A stretch of DNA of 64,000 nucleotides from PMG-095 sp037200885 (GCA_037200885.1 JBBCIN010000002.1:186001-250000); one strand, 5' to 3'. Shown: positions 44,271-53,804, numbered from the stretch's first letter. Notes: a model not told the origin generated them from the letters alone. Program-made: numbers and translations.

Positions 44271-44726
44271 TCATTCGTCGAGCTTTTGCGCCTGGTTCAA
44301 CAACACCCAATACAAGCCCAGGTCCTGAACGGCTTGCGCGAACCGCTCGAAGTTCACCGGCTTCACGATGTAGCTGTTGACTCCGAGCCGGTAGCTTTCG
44401 ACCAAGTCGCTCTGTTCACGGGATGACGTCAACATCACCACGGGGATCATCCTCGTGCGCTCATCGGCCTTGAGCCGCTTGAGGACTTCCAGGCCGTCGA
44501 TCTTGGGCAGCTTGAGGTCGAGGAGCACGACCTTCGGACCCTGCTCGGCCTTGCGTCCCGCATGGGCTCCCTCGCCGAACAGGAACTCGAGCGCCTCGGC
44601 ACCATCGCGCGCCACCTGGATGTGGTTGGTCAGCTGAGCCTTCGCCAGCGCGCGCAGCGCCAAGTGCAGATCTTCAGGATTGTCCTCGACCAATAGAATC
44701 TCCACTATCTCGCTCGTTTCACTCAT
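44271..44726 (-). CDS. Stand-alone receiver (Rcp1-like) response regulator
   Basis: A 151-residue CheY-like protein from ATG 44726, which overlaps the kinase stop as ATGA. EILLVEDNPEDLHLALRAL at the N-terminus, the long loop GEGAHAGRKAEQGP before VVLLDLKLPKIDGLEVL, and NSYIVKPVNFERF are the marks of the Rcp1/phytochrome-type receiver family. It probably takes phosphate from the overlapping multi-PAS kinase, whose ATP domain type (SYSVSHDLRAPLRAV) commonly pairs with this receiver. It has no output domain. Confidence 0.9.
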   Translation of the reverse strand: MSETSEIVEILLVEDNPEDLHLALRALAKAQLTNHIQVARDGAEALEFLFGEGAHAGRKAEQGPKVVLLDLKLPKIDGLEVLKRLKADERTRMIPVVMLTSSREQSDLVESYRLGVNSYIVKPVNFERFAQAVQDLGLYWVLLNQAQKLDE

Positions 44727-47700
44727 GTCGTGGCTCCAGGAAGCGTGAAATGGAAGCAAGCTCCATGGTTCGGCAAGGCGTCGGCCCAGATGCGACCACC
44801 ATGACGAGTCAGGATCCGGTGGACGATTGCCAGCCCGACCCCCGTTCCGGCAAACTCTTCCTGCCGGTGCAAACGCTGGAACACCCCGAACAACTTACTT
44901 GCGTAGCGCATGTCGAAGCCGGTGCCATTGTCGCGAACGTAGTAGATGCTCTGGCCGTGCTCCGAAGTCGAGCCGATCTCGACCACGGCTGGATCTCGGT
45001 TCTTGCTGTATTTCAGGGCGTTCGACAGCAGATTCAACCAGACCTGCTTCAGCAGCGCCGCATCACCATGACAAGGTGGGAGCTCGCCGATGCGAACCTC
45101 GAGTGCGCGACCGACCCGCTCTGACTCGAGCTCGGACAGCGCGTCGCGCACTTGCTGCACGACGTCCACGGTTCGCTTGCTGAGCGGCAACCGGCTGAGC
45201 CTCGCAAAGGCAAGTAGGTCGTCAATCAGCGTACCCATGCGCTGAGCCCCATTGCAGATGGTCTGCAAGTGCTGCTTTGCCTCCTCGGGCAGCTGCGGCC
45301 CGTAGTCCTCCAACAGGATCTGCGAAAAGCCACTGACCGCCCGCAACGGGGCCCGTAAGTCATGCGACACCGAGTACGAAAACGCCTCGAGCTCCTTGTT
45401 CGCGGCCTCGAGCTGATCGGTGCGTTCGACGACGCGACGCTCCAGATCTTCGTTGAGCCGATGAACTTGTTGCTCGGCGCGTTTGCGCTCGGTGATGTTC
45501 CGGCTGACCGTCGCCAAGCCCGTGGGTTCACCGTGCAGATCGCGCACGACGAAGGCGTTGTAAATCATCCAGATCGCTTCACCGGTCTTGAAGTGCCGAA
45601 AGCGAATTTCCGTCTCGCCGTGGCCGTCGCGAAGCACCCGGGGTACGAATTCATCGCGCACGAACGCGCGGTCTTCTTCGAAGAAGAACTCCGCGGGCGG
45701 AGTTCGCACTGCATGTTCTAGAGAGTCCAACCCGACCAGCGAAAGGGCCGCGCGGTTGGCGAAAATCGGCACTCCTTCGAGATTGCGCATGCCGATGAAT
45801 TCGGTACTATTTTCGACCAGCGAGACGAACTTCTCTCGGTCCAGTTCAGCCATTTTGCGCGCGTGAATATCGAGCACGAATGCGGCCAGTCCTTCCACGG
45901 TTGGAAACAGCCGGACATCGAGCCAGCGCTGCGCGGTCGGCGAGAAGGCCTCGAAGGCCACCGGCACCCGCTCGCCCATGACACGGCGGTAGCCGGCCTC
46001 GAACACGGACGCCGCGGCGGAAGGAAAGACGGACCAGATCGTTCGTCCCAGGATCTGATCCCGGCGGTGGTTCAACAGCGTCTCCCCACCGTCGTTCACG
46101 AACGTGAAGCGCCACTCGGCGTCGAGCGCGAAGCATGCCTCCGTCATCCCGTGCACGATCTCTGCCAACCGCCGATCGGAGGCATGCAGCTCGGCATCCC
46201 GCTGGCGCAACGCCTGCTCCGCGTTCCTCCGAGCGGTGATATCGGTGCTGTAGATCCGCACCCGTCCGGTATCGGCAATGTTGCTGAGCAGCTGCGAGAA
46301 GAACGCATCGCCTACCGAAAGCTCGCGATGCACCGTCCCATACTCCGCGAGTTGCGCCGTCAACGCCTCCACGCCGACCACCAGCGGATGGCGCAGCCCG
46401 TCGCCCTGTAACGTTGGGAATTGCCGCAGTGCGGCGGGATTCATGTAGTGCACGACCCCGTCGAGCGGATCGATCTCCAGAATGGGACTCGGGTTGCGCT
46501 CTGGAAACGAGGATAACCAAAGCGAGCGGGCTTCGGCGATCTTGCGTTCGCTGATATCGCGCGCCACTTTGGAGGCGCCGACGATCTGACCGGTCAGGTC
46601 CCTGATCGGTGACACGGTGACGGAGACCTGGAGTGAACTTCCGTCCTTGCGCAGGCGCACGGTCTCGAAATGTTCGACACTCTCGCCACGTCGGATCCGA
46701 GCCAGAATCCGCTCCTCTTCGGCCCGCATGTCGGGTGGGATGAGCAGCGTGACTGGCTGCCCGATGATCTCGGTGGCCAAGTAGCCAAACATCTTCTCGG
46801 CGCCGGCATTCCAGCTGGTCACATTGCCGCGTAAATCTTTGCTGACGATGGCATCGCTCGAAGAGACCACGAGCGCCGTCAACAAGGCCGCTGCATCCTC
46901 GGCGCGCTTGCGCTCGCTGATGTCGCGCAAGATCACCGTGTAGATTTTCTCCCCAGCCACCTCGACCTGTGAAATCGAGGCCTCGATCGGAAATTCTGCG
47001 CCATCGGCACGTAACGCAATCAGCGGTCGGAGCGAGCGCATCGAGCGAGAGGTCACGCCGGTGGCACCGAAATCCTGTACGTGCTGGCGATGCTGCTCGC
47101 GAAGTCTCCGTGGAATGAATTCTTCCAAAGGCTGACCGAGCGCCGTTGAGGCCGTGCAGCCGAACAGCTTCTCGGCGGCGAGATTGAATAGAACGATCCG
47201 GTGTTCGCGATTCACGCTGATGATGGCGTCCATCGCCGAGCCAACGATGCCGCCGAGGCGAGCTTCGCTTTGTCCGAGGGCTCGAGTTCGCTCCAAAACT
47301 CGCGCCTCGAGCCGCTCGTTGGCCTCCTTCAAAGCCGCCTCGGCGCGGCGACTGCCGGCGAAGTCGCCACCTATCAGGAACAGCGCAACGACCACACAAC
47401 CGACAGCCAGCGCGCTCCCGCCAGAGATCACGGTGCGGGTGACCATCGCGGACTGTTGCGCGAGCTGGTCCCTCTCTCTCAACAGCGCCCGTTCTGTCGC
47501 CTCCATCGCCGCCACGATCGCCCGCACGCGATCTTGCAGGTCCTTGCCTTGACCGCTCGCGATTGCCGCTTGCGCAGCAGCCAAACCTTGGCCGCGGCGA
47601 AGTTCGACCACTTTTGCGGCCTCGTCGATGCGCTCGTTCACGAGCTGCACGAGTTGACCCAGTTGACGTTGTTGCGCAGCGTTGTTCGCGGTCAGGCGGC

Positions 47701-48370
47701 GCAGTTCACGGAGCTCGTCGTCGATTCGCCGGCGCGCGTCGGAATACGGCCCCAAAAAGCGTTCGATGCCGGTGATGGCGTAGCCGCGTTGTGCCGTTTC
47801 GACGTCGGTGGTCGAAGATAGAACCGTGCGGAGGGTCAAGATCACTTGTTCGGTGTGGCGCGCCCGCTCGACTTCTTCCCCCAAACGGTTGACGCTAGTA
47901 AACGATATGACCCCAACCACACCTAAACAAGCGAGCGCGAAGACAAAACCGATCTGAACCTTTCGCTCGGCGCTGAGCGTGCCACGCCGATCGGCGGCGA
48001 CCGAGTCCCCATGGATCCGTTTGAACCGAACCTCCGTCAGCGTGCTGACCAACGCGCCGACTAGGTTTAAAATCAACCAATCCCAAGTGTCCACCGAGCT
48101 TGCCATCGCGAGGTGATGCAGCGGTGGGATCAGGAAGTAGCTTGTGCCCAACGCGGCGATAGCGGTCGCGGCCAACCCGGGACCCAATCCGCCGACGAAC
48201 GCGCTGAGGTAGATCGGCAGCACGAACAACAGCAGCATGGGGCGGTCCCCAAACCAGGCCGCGAGCCATAAACGCAAGGCCAGCGTTGCACTGGTAACAG
48301 CGAGTGCGAGCAGATACGCACGAAAACGCCGTTTCCGGAATGAAACGGCTGGCTCGACCAGTTTGCTCAT
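44723..48370 (-). CDS. Large membrane kinase DUF4118-CHASE3-PAS(x5)-HisKA-HATPase
   Basis: A 1215-residue sensor from ATG 48370, with a GGGG run upstream; a longer open frame exists but starts outside the membrane domain. Four short helices of a DUF4118/KdpD-like domain (about 15-120) are followed by a CHASE3 domain between two helices (about 140-330), a coiled coil and five PAS or PAS-like domains. These begin near RLGGIVGSAMDAIIS, LLTALVVSSSDAIVS, SSFPERNPSPILEI, RLAEIVHGMTEACFA and FVSLVENSTEFIGM. The kinase core ends the protein: SYSVSHDLRAPLRA box, DNGTGFD and GTGVGLAIVHR. The third PAS-like unit is short and divergent. It overlaps an Rcp1-like receiver gene. Confidence 0.92.
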   Translation of the reverse strand: MSKLVEPAVSFRKRRFRAYLLALAVTSATLALRLWLAAWFGDRPMLLLFVLPIYLSAFVGGLGPGLAATAIAALGTSYFLIPPLHHLAMASSVDTWDWLILNLVGALVSTLTEVRFKRIHGDSVAADRRGTLSAERKVQIGFVFALACLGVVGVISFTSVNRLGEEVERARHTEQVILTLRTVLSSTTDVETAQRGYAITGIERFLGPYSDARRRIDDELRELRRLTANNAAQQRQLGQLVQLVNERIDEAAKVVELRRGQGLAAAQAAIASGQGKDLQDRVRAIVAAMEATERALLRERDQLAQQSAMVTRTVISGGSALAVGCVVVALFLIGGDFAGSRRAEAALKEANERLEARVLERTRALGQSEARLGGIVGSAMDAIISVNREHRIVLFNLAAEKLFGCTASTALGQPLEEFIPRRLREQHRQHVQDFGATGVTSRSMRSLRPLIALRADGAEFPIEASISQVEVAGEKIYTVILRDISERKRAEDAAALLTALVVSSSDAIVSKDLRGNVTSWNAGAEKMFGYLATEIIGQPVTLLIPPDMRAEEERILARIRRGESVEHFETVRLRKDGSSLQVSVTVSPIRDLTGQIVGASKVARDISERKIAEARSLWLSSFPERNPSPILEIDPLDGVVHYMNPAALRQFPTLQGDGLRHPLVVGVEALTAQLAEYGTVHRELSVGDAFFSQLLSNIADTGRVRIYSTDITARRNAEQALRQRDAELHASDRRLAEIVHGMTEACFALDAEWRFTFVNDGGETLLNHRRDQILGRTIWSVFPSAAASVFEAGYRRVMGERVPVAFEAFSPTAQRWLDVRLFPTVEGLAAFVLDIHARKMAELDREKFVSLVENSTEFIGMRNLEGVPIFANRAALSLVGLDSLEHAVRTPPAEFFFEEDRAFVRDEFVPRVLRDGHGETEIRFRHFKTGEAIWMIYNAFVVRDLHGEPTGLATVSRNITERKRAEQQVHRLNEDLERRVVERTDQLEAANKELEAFSYSVSHDLRAPLRAVSGFSQILLEDYGPQLPEEAKQHLQTICNGAQRMGTLIDDLLAFARLSRLPLSKRTVDVVQQVRDALSELESERVGRALEVRIGELPPCHGDAALLKQVWLNLLSNALKYSKNRDPAVVEIGSTSEHGQSIYYVRDNGTGFDMRYASKLFGVFQRLHRQEEFAGTGVGLAIVHRILTRHGGRIWADALPNHGACFHFTLPGATT

Positions 48371-48460
48371 GATCCCCGGGGGTACAAGGCCCATGCTATC
48401 GCGTGGGAAGCAAGGGCAGACTAGCGACCCGCCCAGTCCGCGCCACAAAAATGCAACATG

Positions 48461-48475
48461 TGGGCGAGTCGCCCA
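48461..48475. promoter_or_regulatory. 15-base palindrome TGGGCGA-G-TCGCCCA
   Basis: Seven-base perfect arms around one base, 90 bases upstream of the multi-PAS kinase start, in the 258-base gap between two minus-strand kinase genes. Spacing and symmetry suggest an operator. Confidence 0.4.
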
Positions 48476-48628
48476 ACTGTTGCCGCAATCACGGCGAACG
48501 TCGCTCGCGATTGGGCTGTGGGGATTCCTTATGACGCGCCGAGCAACGGTGTCCTGACATCGAATCGCGAATGCCCGCCTCGGCCAGGCCCCGCGACTCC
48601 ATCCGCGACCAGCGCGGCTCCTTTGATA

Positions 48629-50512
48629 TCATGGCTCCAGCAAGCGTCGCAGCGTGCTGAGTAGGTCCGAGGGGCTAAATGGCTTTTGCAAGAAGTTCAC
48701 CCCGGCCGCGAGCACGCCACCGTGCACGGCCGCGTCCTCCGAATAACCGGAGATATATAGGATTAGGAGCTTCGGCCAACGGGCACCCAGGCGCTTGCCC
48801 ACCTCCCACCCACTCATACCAGGCATGACCGCGTCGGTGATCAGAAGGTCGAATGGACCCTGCGCGTCGGCGATGCGCAGACCTTCGTCGCCGCGACTGG
48901 CAACGACCACGCGGTAGCTCGCGAGGGCAAGCGTGCGTTCGATCACGCTGCGCACGGCGGGCTCGTCCTCGACGACCAAAACGCGCTCGCGGCTGAGCGA
49001 TGGCGGCGCGGGCGTGACGGGCTTGGTCGCGTCGGCTTCGCGAGCTAGGACGCGCGGCAAATACACTACGAAGGTGCTGCCCTGGCCAGGTGCGCTATGG
49101 GCACTGATGTGCCCTCCGCTCTGCTTCACGATGCCGTAGCAAGTCGCGAGCCCGAGGCCGGTGCCTCCCTCGCGGGTCGTGAAAAATGGCTCGAACACGT
49201 GCGGCAGGGCCTCGGCCGAGATACCAGCACCCGTGTCGGAAACGGCAATGCGCACATATGGCCCTGGGGCCAAGTCGAGCTGTCCTCGAGCGTGCCCGGG
49301 AGCCAAGTCGACGTCGCTCGTTTCCAGGCTCAGGCGCCCCCCGCTCGGCATGCTGTCTCGGGCGTTGGTCACCAAGTTGAGCACCACTTGCTCGAACTGA
49401 CTTGCGTCGACTCGCACGGAATAGACGCTTGTAAGATCGACGCTGAGCGCGATGTGCTCGCCCAGTACGCGCCTCAGCAGCGAGTTCAGTCGACCGATCA
49501 GCGCATTCGGGTCGATCACCTTGGGCTCGATTACCTGCCTTCGCGCAAACGCCAAGAGTTGCGCCGTGAGCGCTGCGCTGCGTTCGGCAACGATTCGAAT
49601 CTCCGTCAACAGAGGCGCTACCTCGTCGATCGAGGCCGTGTGGCTCGCCAGCTCGACGTTGCCCAAAATGGCCGTGAGCATGTTGTTGAAGTCATGAGCC
49701 ACCCCACCTGCCAGGCGTCCAATGCTCTCGAGCTTTTGCGCCTCCTGTAGGCGTGCCTCGAGCAGGCGACGATGCGTGATGTCCTGCACGCTGCCCACCA
49801 TCTGTAACAGCTTGCCGCCGTGGTCGAGCACTGCCGTACCAGAGCCCGCGATCCAGCGTAGTTCGCCGTCCGGGAGCACGATGCGATGCTCGATCGGACC
49901 GTAGCGCCCAGTGCGCAAGGCCGCCTGCAACGCCTCGGTGACGAGCGATCGATCGGCTTCGTGAATGCACGAGGCCAAAAATGTGTCTAGTTTCGGCGGC
50001 TCGCTGTCCTTGGGCATGCCGAAGATGCGCCGCGTGGTCTCGTCCCAGGTGCCGCCACCGCCTGCATCCATCGTCCAGATCCCGAGTCCCGTGGCGTCGA
50101 GGGCGACTTGGAGCAAGATGCGATTTTTCTCGAGCGCAGTCACATCGGTAGCAGTCATCACCAACGACGTGACTTCACCGTTTTCCAGCACCGGGCTGAT
50201 GCGCGTAAGGTAGTGCCCCACGCTGTCGACCCCCGTGCTACCGAGTGTCGCGTACTGTTGTACCGTGGCAGTTTCCCGCGCCTTGACCCGCGCTTCCAAC
50301 GCGCGCTCACGAAATTCCGGAGGCACGAAGTTATCCACTGAAGTGCCCACGACGTCGCTCATCTGAAAGCCGGGAGCCAGCCGGTTCACGTACAGAAATT
50401 TGCCGTCGACCGAAACGCGCGTAATGAAATCCGGCGCGCTCTCGAGCATGCGCTCGAGTCGCCTCACCTCGTCCTCCAGCCCTCGGATATGGTCGTCCTT
50501 CGAATCGGTCAT
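48629..50512 (-). CDS. Hybrid kinase PAS-PAS-HisKA-HATPase-REC
   Basis: A 627-residue soluble kinase from ATG 50512. A short coiled coil leads to PAS1 (about 20-135; LESAPDFITRVSVDGKFLYVN) and PAS2 (about 138-258; VALDATGLGIWTMDAGG). HisKA has GGVAHDFNNML; the HATPase N-box VLNLVTNARDSM, DTGAGIS and GTGLGLATCYG are intact. The C-terminal receiver covers about 510-627 (LLITDAVMPGMSG, FLQKPF). It is a paralogue of the 39583 and 51486 kinases. It is followed by a 258-base gap before the multi-PAS kinase. The lipoprotein upstream (50682) is 169 bases away, so it has its own promoter region. Confidence 0.92.
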   Translation of the reverse strand: MTDSKDDHIRGLEDEVRRLERMLESAPDFITRVSVDGKFLYVNRLAPGFQMSDVVGTSVDNFVPPEFRERALEARVKARETATVQQYATLGSTGVDSVGHYLTRISPVLENGEVTSLVMTATDVTALEKNRILLQVALDATGLGIWTMDAGGGGTWDETTRRIFGMPKDSEPPKLDTFLASCIHEADRSLVTEALQAALRTGRYGPIEHRIVLPDGELRWIAGSGTAVLDHGGKLLQMVGSVQDITHRRLLEARLQEAQKLESIGRLAGGVAHDFNNMLTAILGNVELASHTASIDEVAPLLTEIRIVAERSAALTAQLLAFARRQVIEPKVIDPNALIGRLNSLLRRVLGEHIALSVDLTSVYSVRVDASQFEQVVLNLVTNARDSMPSGGRLSLETSDVDLAPGHARGQLDLAPGPYVRIAVSDTGAGISAEALPHVFEPFFTTREGGTGLGLATCYGIVKQSGGHISAHSAPGQGSTFVVYLPRVLAREADATKPVTPAPPSLSRERVLVVEDEPAVRSVIERTLALASYRVVVASRGDEGLRIADAQGPFDLLITDAVMPGMSGWEVGKRLGARWPKLLILYISGYSEDAAVHGGVLAAGVNFLQKPFSPSDLLSTLRRLLEP

Positions 50513-50681
50513 GCGTCCCGACGCCCTCTCGATACTGATTCAGAGTAGCCCAGACCCGGCGCAGTTTGACAAGGCCCATAGTGCGCTCGAGGCCCCTGAG
50601 CTTTGCCGCATCGGTGAGCGCTGGCGCCAATAGGGGGCGTTGCGCCCCGATCGGCATCTATGGGGCTCGCAGCCGGCAGCG

Positions 50682-51359
50682 CTAGCGAGACGCGTTCTTG
50701 AACACGACCGGAACTTGAAGCGTGGCGTGACCATTCGCGGGTGGGCCGAATTGCGCGGGCGCAACCACCGTGAATAAACATTCCAGCGTCGACTCGTCCA
50801 CGCCCTGAACGTCGGCCGAAATCGCCTGCACGGCACCCGCACAACCGACCTCGAGCGCGAAGCGCACGCTGCCTTCGGCATCGGCCTTGGAGTCGAGCCA
50901 ACGGGAAAAGCAATGCCGAAACGCGGGTCGTAGGCCGGCCACTACCAGATCCGGAGAGCGGCTCCCTGACGGTGGAGGCTCACCGCCACCCCAAGTGTCC
51001 AACGACCCGGCCGGCTTCGCTTGCCGTGCGTCGATCGCCTCGTCCGGGATCGGCGGAAACACCCCAACCGACCCGCCGAACGTGAGTACGATCGGCGCGT
51101 CCGGTTCCTTGGCACTCGGCGCCGGTTCACACGATTGGGGAGTCGCGCTCTGCCAAGAGTAGTGAGGCAAGTTGGCGGTGCGCGTCGGGGCGTACCGATT
51201 GTGAGCTTGCGAGGGCACAGGTCGCGGAGACTCGAACTCGATCGCTTCCGGCCCACCCGACCAGGGTTCGGGGGTGTGGACCGACGCCGGCGCGGTTCTA
51301 CACGAAAGGAGCAGAGGATGCGTACAGGCGAGGAGCAGGATGCCGCGGTAGATTGACAT
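50682..51359 (-). CDS. Lipoprotein with AgmX/PglI-type C-terminal domain
   Basis: A 225-residue protein from ATG 51359; the longer open frame adds no signal. The signal peptide ends at LLLSC (C20), a good lipobox. A Pro-rich middle precedes the C-terminal about 100 residues: LRPAFRHCFSRWLDSKADAE, GSVRFALEVGCAGAVQAI, LECLFTVVAPAQFGPP and ATLQVPVVF. Paired Cys and the strand pattern match the AgmX/PglI C-terminal domain, a TonB-like fold found in myxobacterial gliding and envelope proteins. It may be an envelope binding protein; the partner is not evident. It lies between two kinase genes. Confidence 0.72.
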   Translation of the reverse strand: MSIYRGILLLACTHPLLLSCRTAPASVHTPEPWSGGPEAIEFESPRPVPSQAHNRYAPTRTANLPHYSWQSATPQSCEPAPSAKEPDAPIVLTFGGSVGVFPPIPDEAIDARQAKPAGSLDTWGGGEPPPSGSRSPDLVVAGLRPAFRHCFSRWLDSKADAEGSVRFALEVGCAGAVQAISADVQGVDESTLECLFTVVAPAQFGPPANGHATLQVPVVFKNASR

Positions 51360-51485
51360 GTGAAGGAGGCCAAGGTGCTCATGGACCCACGCCGCGCCGG
51401 CTACATGGGTAGTGCTTACTTGATCCGGGCGATCATAGGCCGGATCTGTGGCCACCGCGTTTCGACCCGATGACATTCCTGCCCG

Positions 51486-53177
51486 TCAGGACGCCCGCGG
51501 CAGACACACCTCCACTCGCGTGCCGCGACCGAGCTCTGACGAGATGCGAATGAAGCCGCGGTTTTGTACGACGATGCCGTGCACGGTCGCAAGCCCCAGG
51601 CCCGTACCCTGGCCAGCTTCTTTCGTAGTGAAAAAGGGTTCGAAGACGTGCGAAAGCACTGCTTCTGAAATGCCCGAGCCAGTGTCCGAGACGCTGATTC
51701 TCACGAAATCACCGGGGGCCACGTCGGCAAAGGCGCGAGCGTCCTCGATGCCGAGTGAAGTCAGATCGGTCTTGATTTGCAGGCCTCCGCCTTCTGGCAT
51801 GGCGTCGCGCGCGTTGACGCAAAGGTTTACTAGGATCTGCTCGAGCTGCGAAGCGTCGATCAGCACCGAGCCAAGCTCCGGCTCGAGATTAGTGTGCAAA
51901 TCGACTTGCTTGCCGAGCAAGCGCAAGAGTAGCCGTTGTGTATCGCTGATCACCTGATTGGGATCGAGTTGTTCGGGCCTCGTGACCTGCTTCTGGCCCA
52001 CGGTCAACAGTTGGCGCGTCAGTCTTGCAGCGCCCTCGGAGGCCTCCATGACTTCCGCTAGGCGTTCACTGGTTCGCGCGTCTCCCCGCAGCTCATGCTG
52101 GAGCAGGGAGATATTGCCCATGATCGCCGTGAGCAGGTTGTTGAAGTCGTGCGCAACGCCGCCCGCCAGTCGCCCCATCGACTCCAGGCGCTGCGCCTGT
52201 GAAAGTCGCCGTTCGAGCTTGATTTGCTCGGTTCGAACGCGCCTGCGCTCGCTCACGTCGCGTACGGCCACCGCTTGGCGAATGGTGCCCCTGTACTCGA
52301 TAGCTCTCGTTTGGGCTTCGCCCACGAAAGTCGAGCCGTCACGGCGAACGCCGACCACCTCGATTTCCGCGCCGCTCGTTGCGGTCGCCTGCGAGCCCAG
52401 CAAGTGCGAGGTCTCGACAGTGAAGAGCCGTTTGGCGCTGGCACCCACGAGCTCATCAGCGCGTTCGAAGCCGAACAAGTCGGCGAGGCGCTGGTTGGCC
52501 TCGACGATCACGCCGCGATCGTGGACGATGATGCCCTCGAACGAAGCCTCGGCCAAAAGCCGGAACTTCTGCTCGCTGCTGCGCGCGCGATCGAGCGCGT
52601 CGCGCACGGTACGACTCGCTAGAAATTGGACCACGGCGATCACCGGAAAGATCACGGCGCTCACGATCCAGATCGAAGCGCGTGCCGATTCGGAGAGCGG
52701 ATCGGCGGCGCTCCGCGATTGCATGACGAAGCCACTGACGATGGCCAGGGCCGTCACCGCCGCGGCCCCGCCGATGCCAATCAAGACGCCCGCGATCACG
52801 ATCGTCAGCGCGTAGCCGAGTTGATACGCCGGATTCTCCACACCCCCGAACGTCATTGCCGTGCCGGTCATGAACGCGAACAGCGCGCCGACCTGGATAA
52901 TCGAGGCCAGCCTAACTCGGCCACTTCGGAGCAAGAATAGCAGCGAGCCGTTGATCGCTTCGCCGACCAAGCCCTGGATCAGTGCGCGCTCCGAAAAGCG
53001 CGGCGTGCGCAAGAGCGTGAACAACACGTACGGCGGCGGAACGAACACCATCGACCAGAGAATGACGTGCAGGAGGAAGGCCTCGTGGGTCTTCGCCTCG
53101 TTTGCGAAAACGGGCGGACGCAGCCACGCCCACCGCTCGGCCGACTCCCGCCGCTTGTCCATACCAATACCCGTCAT
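51486..53177 (-). CDS. Membrane PAS histidine kinase (6-TM-PAS-HisKA-HATPase)
   Basis: About 563 residues from ATG 53177; ATG 53162 or 53216 are alternatives, as no start has a clear ribosome site. The first about 200 residues form six hydrophobic helices (ILWSMVFVPPPYVLFTLL, then SIIQVGALFAFMTG, IVIAGVLIGIGGAAAV and ASIWIVSAVIFPVIAVV). PAS follows (FEGIIVHDRGVIVEANQRLADLFG), then HisKA with GGVAHDFNNLL and a HATPase with ILVNLCVNARDAM, DTGSGIS and GTGLGLATVHG. Unlike its paralogues it has no receiver. It is divergent from the Cys-rich/copper operon start (53274), 96 bases away, so it may sense metal stress; that is inference. Confidence 0.85.
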   Translation of the reverse strand: MTGIGMDKRRESAERWAWLRPPVFANEAKTHEAFLLHVILWSMVFVPPPYVLFTLLRTPRFSERALIQGLVGEAINGSLLFLLRSGRVRLASIIQVGALFAFMTGTAMTFGGVENPAYQLGYALTIVIAGVLIGIGGAAAVTALAIVSGFVMQSRSAADPLSESARASIWIVSAVIFPVIAVVQFLASRTVRDALDRARSSEQKFRLLAEASFEGIIVHDRGVIVEANQRLADLFGFERADELVGASAKRLFTVETSHLLGSQATATSGAEIEVVGVRRDGSTFVGEAQTRAIEYRGTIRQAVAVRDVSERRRVRTEQIKLERRLSQAQRLESMGRLAGGVAHDFNNLLTAIMGNISLLQHELRGDARTSERLAEVMEASEGAARLTRQLLTVGQKQVTRPEQLDPNQVISDTQRLLLRLLGKQVDLHTNLEPELGSVLIDASQLEQILVNLCVNARDAMPEGGGLQIKTDLTSLGIEDARAFADVAPGDFVRISVSDTGSGISEAVLSHVFEPFFTTKEAGQGTGLGLATVHGIVVQNRGFIRISSELGRGTRVEVCLPRAS

Positions 53178-53273
53178 CCGAAGCGGCGCAGTGTCCCCTG
53201 CCTGGGGCCGAGAAGCCATTGCCATTGATCTGCTGCACATTGGGCGAAATGGTGTAAAGTAAAAGCCCGACCG

Positions 53274-53684
53274 ATGCGCGCCGTTCGAGTCAAGCTCCTT
53301 GCCCTGCTCACGGCGTTGCTGCTGCTCTTGCCCGGCGTGGTCTCGGCACACGCGCAATATTATTGCCAAATGGCAGGGCACGTCGTGGCGGCCTGCTGCT
53401 GTAAGGCGGAAGTTTCGGCCCGCCCGTCGAGCGGGTCGCTCGCAGCGCCGGAGTGTCGAGTCGCTGATTGCTGCCAGCGCATTTCTTCGCCTAGCCTGGC
53501 CGCGTCGGCGGGCGCGAAGCAAACGCTGCAACACATCGCCACGGCACCGCTCTCGTTTACCGTGCCGCCCGCGTTCCGTGTCAGTGCGCGGGGAGAATCG
53601 CGCCGCGCCTGCGCTGAATCAACTCAGGCACCCCTGGCGATCGGACCACCGTTGTTCGTCCGGCACTGCGCGCTCTTGAGCTGA
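53274..53684 (+). CDS. Small secreted Cys-rich protein preceding the copper efflux genes
   Basis: A 136-residue protein. The signal peptide (1-27) ends at SAHA, followed by QYYCQMAGHVVAACCCKAE, a cluster with a CCC triplet plus Met and His, and a later VADCCQR pair. Such CxM...CCC proteins commonly sit at the head of Cus-type operons and are thought to bind copper or other soft metals in the periplasm; the function is not established. The last 60 residues are low-complexity Ala/Pro/Arg. A 120-base leader with two hairpins separates it from the cusC-like gene. Confidence 0.7.
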   Translation: MRAVRVKLLALLTALLLLLPGVVSAHAQYYCQMAGHVVAACCCKAEVSARPSSGSLAAPECRVADCCQRISSPSLAASAGAKQTLQHIATAPLSFTVPPAFRVSARGESRRACAESTQAPLAIGPPLFVRHCALLS

Positions 53685-53710
53685 GCGCCCTCCGTTCCAG
53701 AGTCCCGAGG

Positions 53711-53734
53711 TCGGGTTCGGTGCGTCGGACCCGA
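53711..53734 (+). promoter_or_regulatory. Leader hairpin 1 of the efflux genes
   Basis: TCGGGTTC and GGACCCGA arms (one G-U pair) with an 8-base loop. It lies 26 bases after the Cys-rich gene stop and just before a second, longer hairpin. Confidence 0.4.
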
Positions 53735-53740
53735 TGGCTC

Positions 53741-53782
53741 GGTTCGCGAGACGCGTGCGCTAGTGCACACGCTTCGTGAGCC
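53741..53782 (+). promoter_or_regulatory. Leader hairpin 2 of the efflux genes (20-base imperfect stem)
   Basis: Left arm 53741-53760 and right arm 53763-53782 can pair at 18 of 20 positions (four as G-U) around TA. It ends 22 bases before the cusC-like ATG and its GGAG ribosome site. It could uncouple expression of the Cys-rich gene from the pump genes. Confidence 0.45.
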
Positions 53783-53804
53783 GTCAGCGATCACGGAGAG
53801 CCAG

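Noticed and set aside
45846..47399. 517-codon open frame in another frame of the multi-PAS kinase
   Set aside because: Arg/Gly-rich with no motif; it lies entirely inside the kinase gene, whose PAS and kinase motifs are unambiguous.
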